A stretch of DNA of 64,000 nucleotides, taken from G963663315 sp963663315. GTDB lineage: Bacteria > Pseudomonadota > Gammaproteobacteria > Arenicellales > Poriferihabitantaceae. Position numbers and translations under genes: made by a program. The notes under the pieces were generated by a model that was not told the DNA's origin, ran no database searches, and saw nothing but the letters and a program-made list of their open reading frames with translations. Below, in pieces: positions 45,783 through 54,970 of this stretch; positions within the stretch are counted from its first letter, which is position 1; the number at the start of each line of letters is the position of its first letter. The stretch covers positions 2,356,001-2,420,000 of the forward strand of contig OY760176.1 in the NCBI GenBank assembly GCA_963663315.1, written 5' to 3'.

Positions 45783-46464
45783 ACCATCGTGCCATCCTGT
45801 TTGGTTTTGTCAAGGCAAAACATCCGCGCCGGTGGAAAGATACAAAATTGCACGTTCGGCGCGGATAATTTGGTGGACGTAAAGTTAAAAAATCCCCCGA
45901 GAATTAAAGAATTAATATTTGATCGTGTTCGGAGAGCAGCAGAAGCCCAATTCTGGATTCCAGAGCGACAACAAGAGAAGATCCGGCAGTCTTATGAGCG
46001 TGACCCTGGCCGCGCAGCTCAAAGTGAAACCTTACGAGCCCTGGACCAGGATGTATTGATATTTGGAAGGAGCACGTTTGAGGCTACGTAATCTCATACA
46101 ATTAATCCTACGGGGAAAACAATTTAGAGTTCTACAAATTTAACAGTAGAGTGCATAAACAAAACGAAATCCTGTGTTCTCTTACTAAAGTCATTCCCAC
46201 GCAGACGGAAATCCACAAGCCGTACTCAACCGTAATCGTAAGTGAAGAGTAATCGAATGTGTCAGGCTCCTATCGTTGGCAACATCACTACAACTACGAA
46301 CAGTTACGTAACTGATCAGGTTATCAGGCAGGTTGTGATGTGGTCTCACTTCTTTAGACAGGAGGTCAGGGTATAGTCTAGCGCTAGAGTGAATTAATTA
46401 TTGAATATCTATTGAATTTAACCATCAGACTCATTAGGGTAGCCGCCCACATGCAGTGTTATCT
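45783..46464. other. AT-rich stretch with no supported gene
   Basis: A 100-aa open frame at 45789-46091 contains RIKELIFDRVRRAAEAQFW but has no start context or recognisable family. The rest of the stretch (46092-46464) is AT-rich with no coding or RNA signature I can identify. Confidence 0.35.
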
Positions 46465-46534
46465 GCGCCTGTAGCTCAGTTGGATAGAGAGCCTGATTAC
46501 GAACCAAGAGGCTGGGAGTTCGAATCTCTGCGAG
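46465..46534 (+). other. Degenerate tRNA-Arg-like sequence
   Basis: gtagctcagttggatagag and ggagttcgaatctctgcg match the D- and T-arms of tRNA-Arg(ACG), and tacg sits at the anticodon. Neither the acceptor stem nor the anticodon stem pairs properly. It is a pseudo-tRNA or the copied end of a tRNA used as an attachment site. Confidence 0.6.
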
Positions 46535-46542
46535 CGAAGCTG

Positions 46543-46726
46543 ACTTGTAATAGAACGCATGATCAATACGTCAATAGGAAACATTACATGGCAGCAGCAC
46601 ACATTCAGTAGGAGACGTTATTTGTGAATACCGTACTTGTAATAGAACGCATGATCAATACGTCAATAGGAAACATTACATGGCAGCAGCACACATTCAG
46701 TAGGAGACGTTATTTGTGAATACCGT
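46543..46726 (+). repeat. Perfect tandem duplication of 92 bp
   Basis: 46543-46634 and 46635-46726 are identical, each beginning acttgtaatagaacgcatga. They lie right after the tRNA-like sequence. No ORF spans them. Confidence 0.95.
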
Positions 46727-46772
46727 AGTTGAGAATGCACCACAAGCCACCAGCTCTTAAGGACTGGTGGGT

Positions 46773-47372
46773 ATGAGTTGGGCATCATGGGCATCAAGTG
46801 AAGCTGTAAGCGGACTAGTATTTCTTTTGCCCGGATTCATTGCAGCGGGTATTTTTCATTCTCTTATTTCGAACCCAAGACCAAACGGATTCGATGTAGT
46901 AATCCAATCCTTTGTTTTGACCATCTTTGTGCAACTGATCGCCCAGCCATTTTTCTGGGCGATCAGCTTCATGGGATGGAATGCACATTCGAATAAGTTT
47001 TTTGAGGTTCTTATATTAGCCTTGGTATCTGTCGTGTTCGGGCTGGTGTTTGCTTCGATATGGAACGCTGATAAATTGCACAAGCTTCTGCGTAGTTGGA
47101 AAATCACCAGGCAAAGCTCCTATCAATCCGCTCAATATTCGGCGTTTGCACACCACGGTGATTGCTATGTGGTATTGCATCTTAAGGGACAACGCCGTTT
47201 GTATGGCTGGCCCAAGGAGTGGCCGAGCCGACCGGAGGACCAACATTTTCTAATTGAAGAGTGTGAATGGCTGGAGGATGACAACAAGCGGACTCCCGTT
47301 AAGGGAGTTTCGCACATTCTGGTGTCTGCTACCGAAGTTGAAATGGTCGAATTTCTACACTCGATGTCGTAA
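46773..47372 (+). CDS. DUF6338 family membrane protein
   Basis: 199 aa from the ATG at 46773, with AAGGA 9 bases upstream. Three membrane helices (about 12-32, 45-68 and 75-97) are followed by a soluble domain of about 100 residues, in which YGWPKEWPSRP and the ending GVSHILVSATEVEMVEFL match DUF6338. Function unknown; often in accessory regions. Confidence 0.75.
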   Translation: MSWASWASSEAVSGLVFLLPGFIAAGIFHSLISNPRPNGFDVVIQSFVLTIFVQLIAQPFFWAISFMGWNAHSNKFFEVLILALVSVVFGLVFASIWNADKLHKLLRSWKITRQSSYQSAQYSAFAHHGDCYVVLHLKGQRRLYGWPKEWPSRPEDQHFLIEECEWLEDDNKRTPVKGVSHILVSATEVEMVEFLHSMS

Positions 47373-47479
47373 CTGGTATATGTCAAATAAGTTCAGTCAG
47401 GGGTGTGGTAAGATGGGGCTAAGCGAAGTTAAAATTTGAAATTCCTGAAGGGCCTCACAAGAGGCTGGAGAGATCATTC

Positions 47480-47602
47480 ATGGCTAAACAACAAGCACCA
47501 GAGCCAACAAGACAGGTAGCAGGAGCACGTGACGGTGTATCACCGAAACCTCCGGCTGCCAGCAAGCCGCCACCGCCACCGCCACCGCCACCGAAGAAAT
47601 AA
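47480..47602 (+). CDS. 40-residue proline-rich small ORF
   Basis: ATG 47480, GGAG upstream, TAA at 47600. The peptide ends in AASKPPPPPPPPPKK: nine consecutive prolines, encoded by a CCG/CCA repeat (about 47569-47592). Ribosomes would need EF-P. It may be a real small protein or a chance frame in a repeat. Confidence 0.45.
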   Translation: MAKQQAPEPTRQVAGARDGVSPKPPAASKPPPPPPPPPKK

Positions 47603-47649
47603 TTCGGAGTGTCAAGTACATAGTCCGCATGTCGGGTCATCTCCTTGTG

Positions 47650-47873
47650 CTGAGACAGCCTCACCGGAAGGCCGCTGGCGCAACTACAGCTATGAAGAGA
47701 TAAAAGCCCGCAACAAGACCAGCCTCGACATCTTCTGGCTCAAGGACAAGAGCCTGACCGACCTGGACAACCTGCCTGAACCCGATGTCCTTGCCGATGA
47801 GATTATCGAAAATCTGGAAGCTGGCCTCAGCAGCTTCCGTGAGGTGCTTACCCGGTTAAGGTAGAATGGATAG
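47650..47873 (+). pseudogene. Copied 3' end of hsdM
   Basis: Encodes SPEGRWRNYSYEEIKARNKT through LTRLR, nearly identical to the last 68 codons of hsdM at 60.70-60.91 kb, including the trailing agaatggatag. The rest of the methylase is missing. Confidence 0.9.
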
Positions 47874-48040
47874 CCGAGTGGGATACAACTAAATACAAGG
47901 AAATATAGAGACTTTAGACTCTCAAAAGCCTTACAGGGTCAATCACAAAATCGTCGCGGACGATCTCGATGTCTAAATGGGAATGATATCCGAACGAATA
48001 TGATTGAGGTATTCAATCTGCCTTTTGTTCTTCAGCTCTG

Positions 48041-48253
48041 TTGAACGATCTACCGCGCTCGTCAGGAATTCCGGCTCTGACCCGCCCCGGGAAATTTGTA
48101 TATGGCTTTGCGAAAAACGAGCAGGATAATCTTGGCCCGAAGCAACTCAAGATATTGAAGTTGTTAGCATCTGAATTGTTGTGTTACTCAATCAGCCAGT
48201 TACGTCAAGTAATTCGGGATGGGGAAATGATCGAGGTAAATAACGATGAGTGA
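48041..48253 (+). pseudogene. HigB/RelE-like toxin, N-terminally truncated
   Basis: The C-terminal FVYGFAKNEQDNLGPKQLKI and LLASELLCYSISQL are characteristic of HigB2/RelE mRNA interferases. The N-terminal third is lost, so it is probably inactive. It overlaps the antitoxin start by 8 bases. Confidence 0.75.
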
Positions 48254-48551
48254 CAAACTATTAAATGCAATGCATGAAACAGCCAAAGGGCTGCACCAGT
48301 CGGGGGTGATGGATACGATGACCATGCGCGAGTTGAATGCGCTATGCCTGTCTCCTGTGAAAGTATATACACCGACGCAGATCAAGCGCATACGTGTACG
48401 GCATAACGCGAGCCAAGCTGTTTTTGCGGCTTATCTGAACATTAGTATGTCTACTGTGCAGAAATGGGTACAGGGTCAGAAATCCCTGAATGGATCTTCC
48501 CTGAAGTTACTTAATCTGGTTGATGTATATGGGCTTGAAGCGCTGGTTTGA
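48246..48551 (+). CDS. HigA-type antitoxin with XRE HTH domain
   Basis: 101 aa. YTPTQIKRIRVRHNASQAVF and LNISMSTVQKWVQGQKSLNG form the HTH (about 50-90). It would bind HigB and repress the operon. Intact though its toxin is truncated. Confidence 0.85.
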   Translation: MSDKLLNAMHETAKGLHQSGVMDTMTMRELNALCLSPVKVYTPTQIKRIRVRHNASQAVFAAYLNISMSTVQKWVQGQKSLNGSSLKLLNLVDVYGLEALV

Positions 48552-48651
48552 TCGCAATAATTTTTGAGGTGTACTGACTTTGATGGACAGTTAAATTAAG
48601 CAATACTTTGGTTTTTCTCATATTCCTGTGGAGGGATATTATCCAAAGTCT

Positions 48652-48765
48652 GGTGGACCCAAGAAACCACCCAAGGAAAAATTCTTGCTTTGCTACGTGA
48701 GCGCCCAGAGTTTACCCGTAAGGCATTGGCAGCCCGTATTCGCCATGCTGTCAATCTACGATAAT
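48652..48765 (+). pseudogene. Winged-helix tail fragment, AlbA_2-ATPase type
   Basis: Reads TQETTQGKILALLRERPEFT then RKALAARIRHAVNL and a stop. This is the C-terminal winged helix common in AlbA_2/RecG-like ATPases. It abuts the left edge of the inverted HNH repeat. Confidence 0.5.
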
Positions 48766-49770
48766 TTGTTGAGAAATTGGATTGACAAAGCCATGTAATT
48801 TATAATCTGCATCAGATGCTAAAGGGTAGTATTGGCTATGACAAAAGCGGTTTTTACGGCACGAGTCAATTCAAAATACAATGATTTGCCTGAAGTAAGG
48901 TATCATTTTCCCCGGAGTTACCTTCGTTCGGTGGAACGTGTGGTCGGAGACTGGGTCACGTATTATGAACCTCGCCGTACCACCAGCGACATCAACAGTA
49001 GCGGCGGTCGTCAGGCGTATTTTGCGACGGCCAGGGTAACATCCGTAGAGCGCGACCCTGAGCAGGAAGACCACTTCTACGCCCTCGTTTCCGACTACCT
49101 CGAATTCGACCAGGCAGTTCCTTTCAGGGAAGGCAATCATTACTATGAATCGGGCCTTCGGCGGGAAGATGGCAAAACCAGCAAGGGAGCCTTTGGTCGC
49201 TCTGTACGACTTATCCCGGACGAAGAGTATGACCTTGTCCTGCGGGCCGGATTCAGCGGTTTGAGCATCGGGGCTGAAATACCTGCGGAAAGGACGAATG
49301 AAGGGTTGGCGGATGATCTCGCGACCTACGAGCGGCCGATCATCCAGAGGGTCGTCAGCCGGCCGTTCCGGGATGTCGCGTTCTCGAGACAGGTAAAACA
49401 GGCTTACAATAACACTTGCGCGATCACCGGCATCAGGCTCATCAACGGAGGGGGACGCCCCGAGGTACAAGCCGCACACATCCGGCCCGTGCAACACCAA
49501 GGCCCGGATTCGGTGAGAAACGGCATTGCCTTGAGCGGGACAGTACACTGGATGTTTGATCGTGGTTTGGTGTCGGTTGATGACGATCATACGATCCTGA
49601 TTGCCGAGGACTGTATTCCAGATCCCGTTTTGACCATGCTTAATCCAGACCGACGCTTGCGTTTGCCGTCTCCGTCGTGGTTGGCTCCGCATCGGCAGTT
49701 CATGCGGTATCATCGTGAGACCGTATTCAAGGGCTGACAAGCGGGGCGTCGGCACTTGTTTGCCTGCTCT
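48744..49770 (+). repeat. Left copy of a 1-kb inverted repeat carrying an HNH gene
   Basis: Matches 62695-63742 in inverse orientation, covering the HNH gene, its 90-bp leader and about 30 bp after the stop. Differences are scattered substitutions. Confidence 0.9.
48838..49737 (+). CDS. HNH endonuclease, copy 1
   Basis: 299 aa from the ATG at 48838 (aaaggg upstream). The N-terminal half has YHFPRSYLRSVERVVGDWVT and is of unknown fold. The C-terminal HNH nuclease shows NNTCAITG, EVQAAHIRPV (first His), NGIALSGTVHWMFDRGL (Asn and final His). Members are putative modification-dependent or orphan restriction nucleases. It appears intact, as does copy 2. Confidence 0.88.
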   Translation: MTKAVFTARVNSKYNDLPEVRYHFPRSYLRSVERVVGDWVTYYEPRRTTSDINSSGGRQAYFATARVTSVERDPEQEDHFYALVSDYLEFDQAVPFREGNHYYESGLRREDGKTSKGAFGRSVRLIPDEEYDLVLRAGFSGLSIGAEIPAERTNEGLADDLATYERPIIQRVVSRPFRDVAFSRQVKQAYNNTCAITGIRLINGGGRPEVQAAHIRPVQHQGPDSVRNGIALSGTVHWMFDRGLVSVDDDHTILIAEDCIPDPVLTMLNPDRRLRLPSPSWLAPHRQFMRYHRETVFKG

Positions 49771-49888
49771 CACGGCGATAGTTTGAGACGTTCAGACAGC
49801 GCGTTGTCGCAAATTACTCAGCAAGAAACGGATGGAAGCGCGTATAGAAGTCAGGCTAAATCATAACAATCCACCTTGAGGAAGTAAT

Positions 49889-50956
49889 ATGATGTCCATG
49901 CCATCCGAACAGAATATGCGAAAAGCGGTAGCGGGAAGAGACAATACCTGCGACGGAAGTTTTTTCTATGGAGTTATCACAACGGGGATATACTGCCAGC
50001 CTTCGTGCTCTTCCCGCTCCGCGAAACCTGAGAACCTGAGATTCTTTCCCAGTATGGAAACCGCAATGGCGGCCGGATTCCGGCCTTGCAAGCGCTGCTT
50101 CCCTTCACAGGAAAATCCACGAGTAGAACGGCTTGTAGAAGTAGCTCGCTATATTGAAAAGCATGCTGACCAGCCATTGACGCTGGCGCGCTTGTCCGAT
50201 ATCGCCGGACTCTCGCCCTCCAGATTACAGCGAGTATTCAAAGAGGCTTTTGGCATTTCACCAAAAGTCTATCAAGACGCTATTCGAATGCGATGCTTTA
50301 AACAATCTCTGAAAGATGGTGACGGCGTCACTGACGCGATTTTCTCATCCGGATTTGGTTCTATCAGCCGTGTCTACGGCGAAGCAGCCCGCAATATAGG
50401 TATGTTACCCAAAGCATATCGAGCGGGAGGCCCTGGCGAGATAATCACCTACGCATGCCGTACCACGGCGCTCGGTTTAATGATCATGGCTGCGACAGAC
50501 AAGGGGATTTGTTTCGTGCAATTTGGCGACTCTGAAGGGTCTTTGATTGCCAGCCTGAGAGGGGAGTTTCCTAATGCACAGTTGAGCGCTTCGCCGGCAG
50601 AATCTGCACCGGAACTGGATGTCTGGGTGAAAGCGCTGGACCAGCATATTAGCGAAGGAGCGCCCAAACCTGATTTGCCGCTCGACATACGGGGTACGGC
50701 ATTTCAAATGAAAGTGTGGCAATTTTTGTTGAGCGTCCGGGAAGGCGAAACTCTTGGTTACAGCGAGCTCGCTGCAAATATCGATCAGCCCAGGGCGGTT
50801 CGGGCCGTTGCTTCGGCCTGTGCCAGAAACCGTATCGGAGTACTGATCCCCTGCCATCGTGTCTTGAGGGGAGACGGAGGTCTTGGAGGATATCGCTGGG
50901 GTCTGGAACGTAAAAGAGCGCTACTTGATGCGGAAAAGGGTCGTGGGTCTGGTTAA
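49889..50956 (+). CDS. ada: Ada: methylphosphotriester/O6-methylguanine-DNA methyltransferase and regulator
   Basis: 355 aa. The zinc domain has IYCQPSC (Cys36, Cys40) and PCKRC (Cys67, Cys70). An AraC-type HTH follows (about 85-180). The C-terminal domain holds the acceptor IPCHRV (Cys about 322). It repairs alkylated DNA and switches on the adaptive response once methylated. It stands alone inside the defence island. Confidence 0.95.
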   Translation: MMSMPSEQNMRKAVAGRDNTCDGSFFYGVITTGIYCQPSCSSRSAKPENLRFFPSMETAMAAGFRPCKRCFPSQENPRVERLVEVARYIEKHADQPLTLARLSDIAGLSPSRLQRVFKEAFGISPKVYQDAIRMRCFKQSLKDGDGVTDAIFSSGFGSISRVYGEAARNIGMLPKAYRAGGPGEIITYACRTTALGLMIMAATDKGICFVQFGDSEGSLIASLRGEFPNAQLSASPAESAPELDVWVKALDQHISEGAPKPDLPLDIRGTAFQMKVWQFLLSVREGETLGYSELAANIDQPRAVRAVASACARNRIGVLIPCHRVLRGDGGLGGYRWGLERKRALLDAEKGRGSG

Positions 50957-50985
50957 TGCTGTGCCATACGGACGGAGTAAAATCC

Positions 50986-52305
50986 CTAACTCTGTTCCGA
51001 GCGTGACAGGTACAGTTCATCGCATTTTTTCACGTACTCTTTGTAGTTTCTGAACATACACAAAAATTTTTCTGCTATGGTTGTGGCGGTCTTATCCACT
51101 CCGCCACGATCAATGATAAAATCAAACGTATCGCCCTCATGATAGGTCTCGTATGCAGGCCACCAGGGTAAATCACAGCAGCGTAATTTCTGCCCAATCT
51201 TAATCTTATCAAGCTCATCCTTCATGGCATCATCGTTTTCGAGCCATGCCAAATCCACAGTCTTGCTCGCTCGGCCGACCCCAAACTGTGGGTATTGATA
51301 GTCCTTTTCGAACATGAATCGGAATGCAAGCGCTGGCTTTTCCAACTCGGATTGCGTTATTCTTAATGCTGTCATATCATTGCCGCGCGAATACACTTCT
51401 TCCAGCTCTTTCAACTCCACTTTCCAGCCCTTGGGAATCTCCTTCTTGATTAATTCCGCGCTTTTATGAAACACTTTTCTAATATAGTCTTCTCTTAAAG
51501 ACGTGTACTCTTGATTGACCTTACGTAAATCGCGCAATACATCGAGTTCGTTGCCTTTATAATTTTCTTCAATATACTTTTTTAAGTTCATTAGCTTGTC
51601 CTCTTTTCGTCCATACAGAGATAATATGACCTCTTCATATTGCGTCAGGCCGATGGATAAATTGGTGATGTTTGATACCTGTGTTTTGCAAGATCGAATC
51701 CAGTCAAGGATTTCCTGGTCATAATGAATGGATAAAAACTTGTACCTTTCCTCTCTATTTACTCTATTTACTATCTCATTCCCGTTCTCGACTACCTCGT
51801 AGTTGCCCAGGCTATCCTTGTGGGGTCCGTCGCGGTCCAGCGACAGATACACGACCGCGAGGTTTCCTGACAAATCATCATCCGGATTCTCTTCTTTGAT
51901 TGTCTTTATGTATCTTTCTATCTGTCTATCCTGAGGTCCCGCGTAAATCTTGTTTTCGATGATAATGTGCCTGCTGCCATCGGTCATATACAAGTCAATA
52001 TTGTTATATTCCTTGTAGACACGGCAATTTTTTGTATTCATACCCACATCATCCAGACCGCATTTCTGTAAAAACAGTCTCAGAAAAAAATCGCCCTGAC
52101 CATGGGTGCCATTGATATCCAGCAGTGAATGAATAAATCTTGAGTGAAGCCTGACCTCATCACTTTCACTCAGGAGGCAGGTAAATACATTAAAGTCATT
52201 CAACCCCCTTTGCATCTGGTCTCTTCTTGTTTTTGCGTATGACTTGCACAGGTCTATTGCAGCCTTTATTTTCTGTTCCGTTAACTCGTGACTGGCTTCA
52301 CTCAT
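50986..52305 (-). CDS. PD-(D/E)XK nuclease superfamily protein
   Basis: 439 aa from the ATG at 52305 (AGAGGA upstream). The region NNIDLYMTDGSRHIIIENKIYA gives the D...ExK core near residues 100-120, after HSRFIHSLLDINGTHGQGD. This resembles the Pfam PD-(D/E)XK family of unknown role (PF14281 as I recall). The C-terminal half is helical and aromatic-rich. It follows the WYL regulator by 19 bp and the AAA ATPase gene, suggesting one defence operon with this as effector. Confidence 0.8.
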   Translation of the reverse strand: MSEASHELTEQKIKAAIDLCKSYAKTRRDQMQRGLNDFNVFTCLLSESDEVRLHSRFIHSLLDINGTHGQGDFFLRLFLQKCGLDDVGMNTKNCRVYKEYNNIDLYMTDGSRHIIIENKIYAGPQDRQIERYIKTIKEENPDDDLSGNLAVVYLSLDRDGPHKDSLGNYEVVENGNEIVNRVNREERYKFLSIHYDQEILDWIRSCKTQVSNITNLSIGLTQYEEVILSLYGRKEDKLMNLKKYIEENYKGNELDVLRDLRKVNQEYTSLREDYIRKVFHKSAELIKKEIPKGWKVELKELEEVYSRGNDMTALRITQSELEKPALAFRFMFEKDYQYPQFGVGRASKTVDLAWLENDDAMKDELDKIKIGQKLRCCDLPWWPAYETYHEGDTFDFIIDRGGVDKTATTIAEKFLCMFRNYKEYVKKCDELYLSRSEQS

Positions 52306-52324
52306 GGTTGATATCCTCTGAATT

Positions 52325-53356
52325 TCAATTGTTCCGGCACGAAGCGTCCGGATCATACTGGCTTAATGCCTCCCGGAGATTTTCTGTGATGGTCTTGCGC
52401 AGCGATACCGGTTTTACAATTTCAATGCCATTGCCCTGCGACAAAATCCACCATTTCAACTGCCAGCTATCGGCAACGGTGGCAGTCAGAACTGCTTTTC
52501 CCCCTTTAACCGTGATGGACTGATCGTCTGACACCGGCGTTTCCTTGAGGAGCCTGCACAATCCGCTTTCGATATTCGCTTTGAGCCTGATCGTCCTGCC
52601 AGCGCCAAAGTTCATTCCTCCGGTGGCGATGTATTCATCAACCGAGAACCCGTATGGTCTTGCTGTCGCGTTTGTTGTTGTTCGCGCCTCGCTGATACGG
52701 TGGACAGCATACAAACGGATGTCCCTGTATTCATAGGCGGTGGCGACAAGATAAGTGGTTGGCCCCCGCTGAACCAGCGCCAGTGGATGCATTGTCAGCC
52801 ACTGTGGTTCCTTTTGCCCAAACGCCTGATACCTGATTTCGAGTTGCCGGTCTTTCAGCAAGGATGTCTGTACGCACGCAAGCACATCCTCATCTATCCC
52901 TGGCGGTAATAACGGCAAGGCGGGTTGCACATACCTGAACTTGTTCGACCAGTCAGAATTCTGGTTCTGTCGGGGGACCACGGACAGTTTTCCACCTGCC
53001 TCCCGGAATCGGTGTTCGAGTGTTTCGAGCATTGATTTCGGCAGAAGCGGCCTGAGAACGCTTTCCACAATTTTTATCGACAGCGCTTCTGCGATTGTTA
53101 GTGTAGGAAATTCGGCGCCGCTTCCCGGCATCCATTGCCACCGATACGGGACACTCTCATCATCGCAGATGATACCAAAAGAGACCGATAACGCGACCAG
53201 GTCTCTTTCAACGGTGCGTTTGCTGATGGTGATGCCCTGTTCTTCAAGGTGCCTGACGACCTCGGCGGCCGTCTTCCCGCCCTTCCCCCGAGGCAGGAAT
53301 TGCAGTATCTCCCACTGCCTGGTCATGGTTTCATGGTGATTCGCTTTGGGCGCCAT
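52325..53356 (-). CDS. WYL-domain transcriptional regulator
   Basis: 343 aa. N-terminal winged HTH (KTAAEVVRHLEEQGITISKR then TVERDLVAL) and a WYL-type domain (IRYQAFGQKEPQWLTMHPLA, LVQRGPTTYLVATAYEYRDI, RLYAVHRI). Such proteins repress phage-defence operons and may sense nucleic acid fragments. It lies between the ATPase and nuclease genes, 18 bp from the first. Confidence 0.88.
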   Translation of the reverse strand: MAPKANHHETMTRQWEILQFLPRGKGGKTAAEVVRHLEEQGITISKRTVERDLVALSVSFGIICDDESVPYRWQWMPGSGAEFPTLTIAEALSIKIVESVLRPLLPKSMLETLEHRFREAGGKLSVVPRQNQNSDWSNKFRYVQPALPLLPPGIDEDVLACVQTSLLKDRQLEIRYQAFGQKEPQWLTMHPLALVQRGPTTYLVATAYEYRDIRLYAVHRISEARTTTNATARPYGFSVDEYIATGGMNFGAGRTIRLKANIESGLCRLLKETPVSDDQSITVKGGKAVLTATVADSWQLKWWILSQGNGIEIVKPVSLRKTITENLREALSQYDPDASCRNN

Positions 53357-53374
53357 CTGTCCTCTCTCAGCTCT

Positions 53375-54970
53375 TTAGACAAAGCCGACCGCTCTGCGAG
53401 CCTGTTCTTTGTACGAACACTCTGTGACCAGCGCATATACCAGATCCTGGCCATTCTTGAGTGGCGTAAACCGATGAACCCTGGCTACAACTGCAAAGTC
53501 TCCGGGGGTGAGCCGGTTGAGTTTATCGAGCTGCATTTTCAACTTTTTACTCCTGACCGAAAACCCGTATGTCCTGGCCTGTCGTCGAAATAACAACCAG
53601 GCCTGTTCAGAGTCAAGGTAATCGAATTTCGACTTTACATCAAAACGCCGCATGGTCGCCGGGTCCAGCCCGTCCATCAGGTTGGTTGAGGCAATAAAGA
53701 CACCTGGGTGATTCTCCAGTTGGGTCAAAAACTCATTCACCATTGAAATTTCCCAGGGGCGGGTTGCATTATGCCTGTCCTGCACAAAGGTATCGACTTC
53801 ATCAATCATCAGTACGGCTTCGTCACGCGCAGCCCGCTCGAAGGCGGCAGCCATGTTTTGCTCAGCCACTCCAATATAGGGAGACAACAGGTCAGACGCA
53901 CGTTTTACGACCAGCGGCATATCCAGTTCCCCGGCAAGCCAGCGGCCGAAAGCGGTTTTGCCCGTGCCCGGTGGACCGTAGAGGCATATCCGACCGCTTT
54001 TACTTACTGAAAGCCCTCTGGCCAGCGCTTTCAGGTCGGTTTCTGTGTTGATAAACGAAGGATCATAATACGTTGGAAGCCGGTTGGCATCAATACCCGG
54101 CCTGACCCGATGCCCCTGTGCTTTCAACGTACTCCCAATCATATCCTGGAGGCTGGCATCGACAGTCTGGTCCGGCAGTTCGTTCCTGATACATCGCAAC
54201 ACTGATACTGCCCGGGTAATAACCGCTGGCGCCAACTCCTCAATATCTGCCAGATGCCCCATACACTCTTTGGACACCATGCCCCGGCACACTTTTTTGA
54301 TGATCTTCTCACGCTGCCTTCTGGGTGGTATTGGCATTTCGATCACCATATCGAAGCGTCGTGTATAGGCTGGGTCCACCCCTCTCACACTGTTCGATAT
54401 CCAGAAGGCTGGCGCCTTGTTTCCTTCCAGCATACGATTGATCCATGCCTTGCTCCCGTGATTGTCAGACCTGCCGCGAAAAGGCCAGTCACAAGGCCGC
54501 TCAGGAAAAATATCCTCTGCTTCTTCAAAGACAAGCAATGCATGGTCATGCTGCGTGAGAAAAGACTGCCCGGCGTGGTATGAGCGCAACCTGTGGATGG
54601 GATTGACAGGGTCTCCGTCTTCATCTTCGCTGGTTACTTCGTACAATGTACAATCCAGGGTCTTTGCCAGCGTCCTGATCAACTGGCTCTTGCCCGTTCC
54701 CGGCCGGCCATACAGCAGAACATTGACCCCGTGCAGGCCGGCTTGGTGGACATGCCTGATGTAAGAGAGGAGTCTGTGAACGGGTTCATTGATATGGCTG
54801 TAATCCGCTTGTGACAGCTCTGGCGGGCCAGCGGGAATCAGGCGCCCTCTCAACAACTCAATGGGTTCCAGCACCCTTGCGACAGCCTCCTGCGCCACTT
54901 CGTCCGACAGGAAATCAAGCATGCCATTGAATCGCCCCGGGAATTCCGGAGACTCGGTTGTTTGAGTCAA
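53375..54970 (-). CDS. Tandem AAA+ ATPase, 5' end cut by an IS3-family element
   Basis: A 531-aa frame. The first AAA domain has YGRPGTGKSQLIRTLAKT and LLVFEEAEDIFPE. The second has YGPPGTGKTAFGRWLAGELD and LMIDEVDTFV, with IASTNLMDG. The first 14 codons (from TTG 54970) lie inside the insertion sequence; native sequence begins at about NGMLDFLSDEV. The missing start may have held a longer N-terminal region. An ATG at 54922 could still start a shortened protein. Probable energy-using component of the WYL/nuclease cluster. Confidence 0.75.
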   Translation of the reverse strand: MTQTTESPEFPGRFNGMLDFLSDEVAQEAVARVLEPIELLRGRLIPAGPPELSQADYSHINEPVHRLLSYIRHVHQAGLHGVNVLLYGRPGTGKSQLIRTLAKTLDCTLYEVTSEDEDGDPVNPIHRLRSYHAGQSFLTQHDHALLVFEEAEDIFPERPCDWPFRGRSDNHGSKAWINRMLEGNKAPAFWISNSVRGVDPAYTRRFDMVIEMPIPPRRQREKIIKKVCRGMVSKECMGHLADIEELAPAVITRAVSVLRCIRNELPDQTVDASLQDMIGSTLKAQGHRVRPGIDANRLPTYYDPSFINTETDLKALARGLSVSKSGRICLYGPPGTGKTAFGRWLAGELDMPLVVKRASDLLSPYIGVAEQNMAAAFERAARDEAVLMIDEVDTFVQDRHNATRPWEISMVNEFLTQLENHPGVFIASTNLMDGLDPATMRRFDVKSKFDYLDSEQAWLLFRRQARTYGFSVRSKKLKMQLDKLNRLTPGDFAVVARVHRFTPLKNGQDLVYALVTECSYKEQARRAVGFV

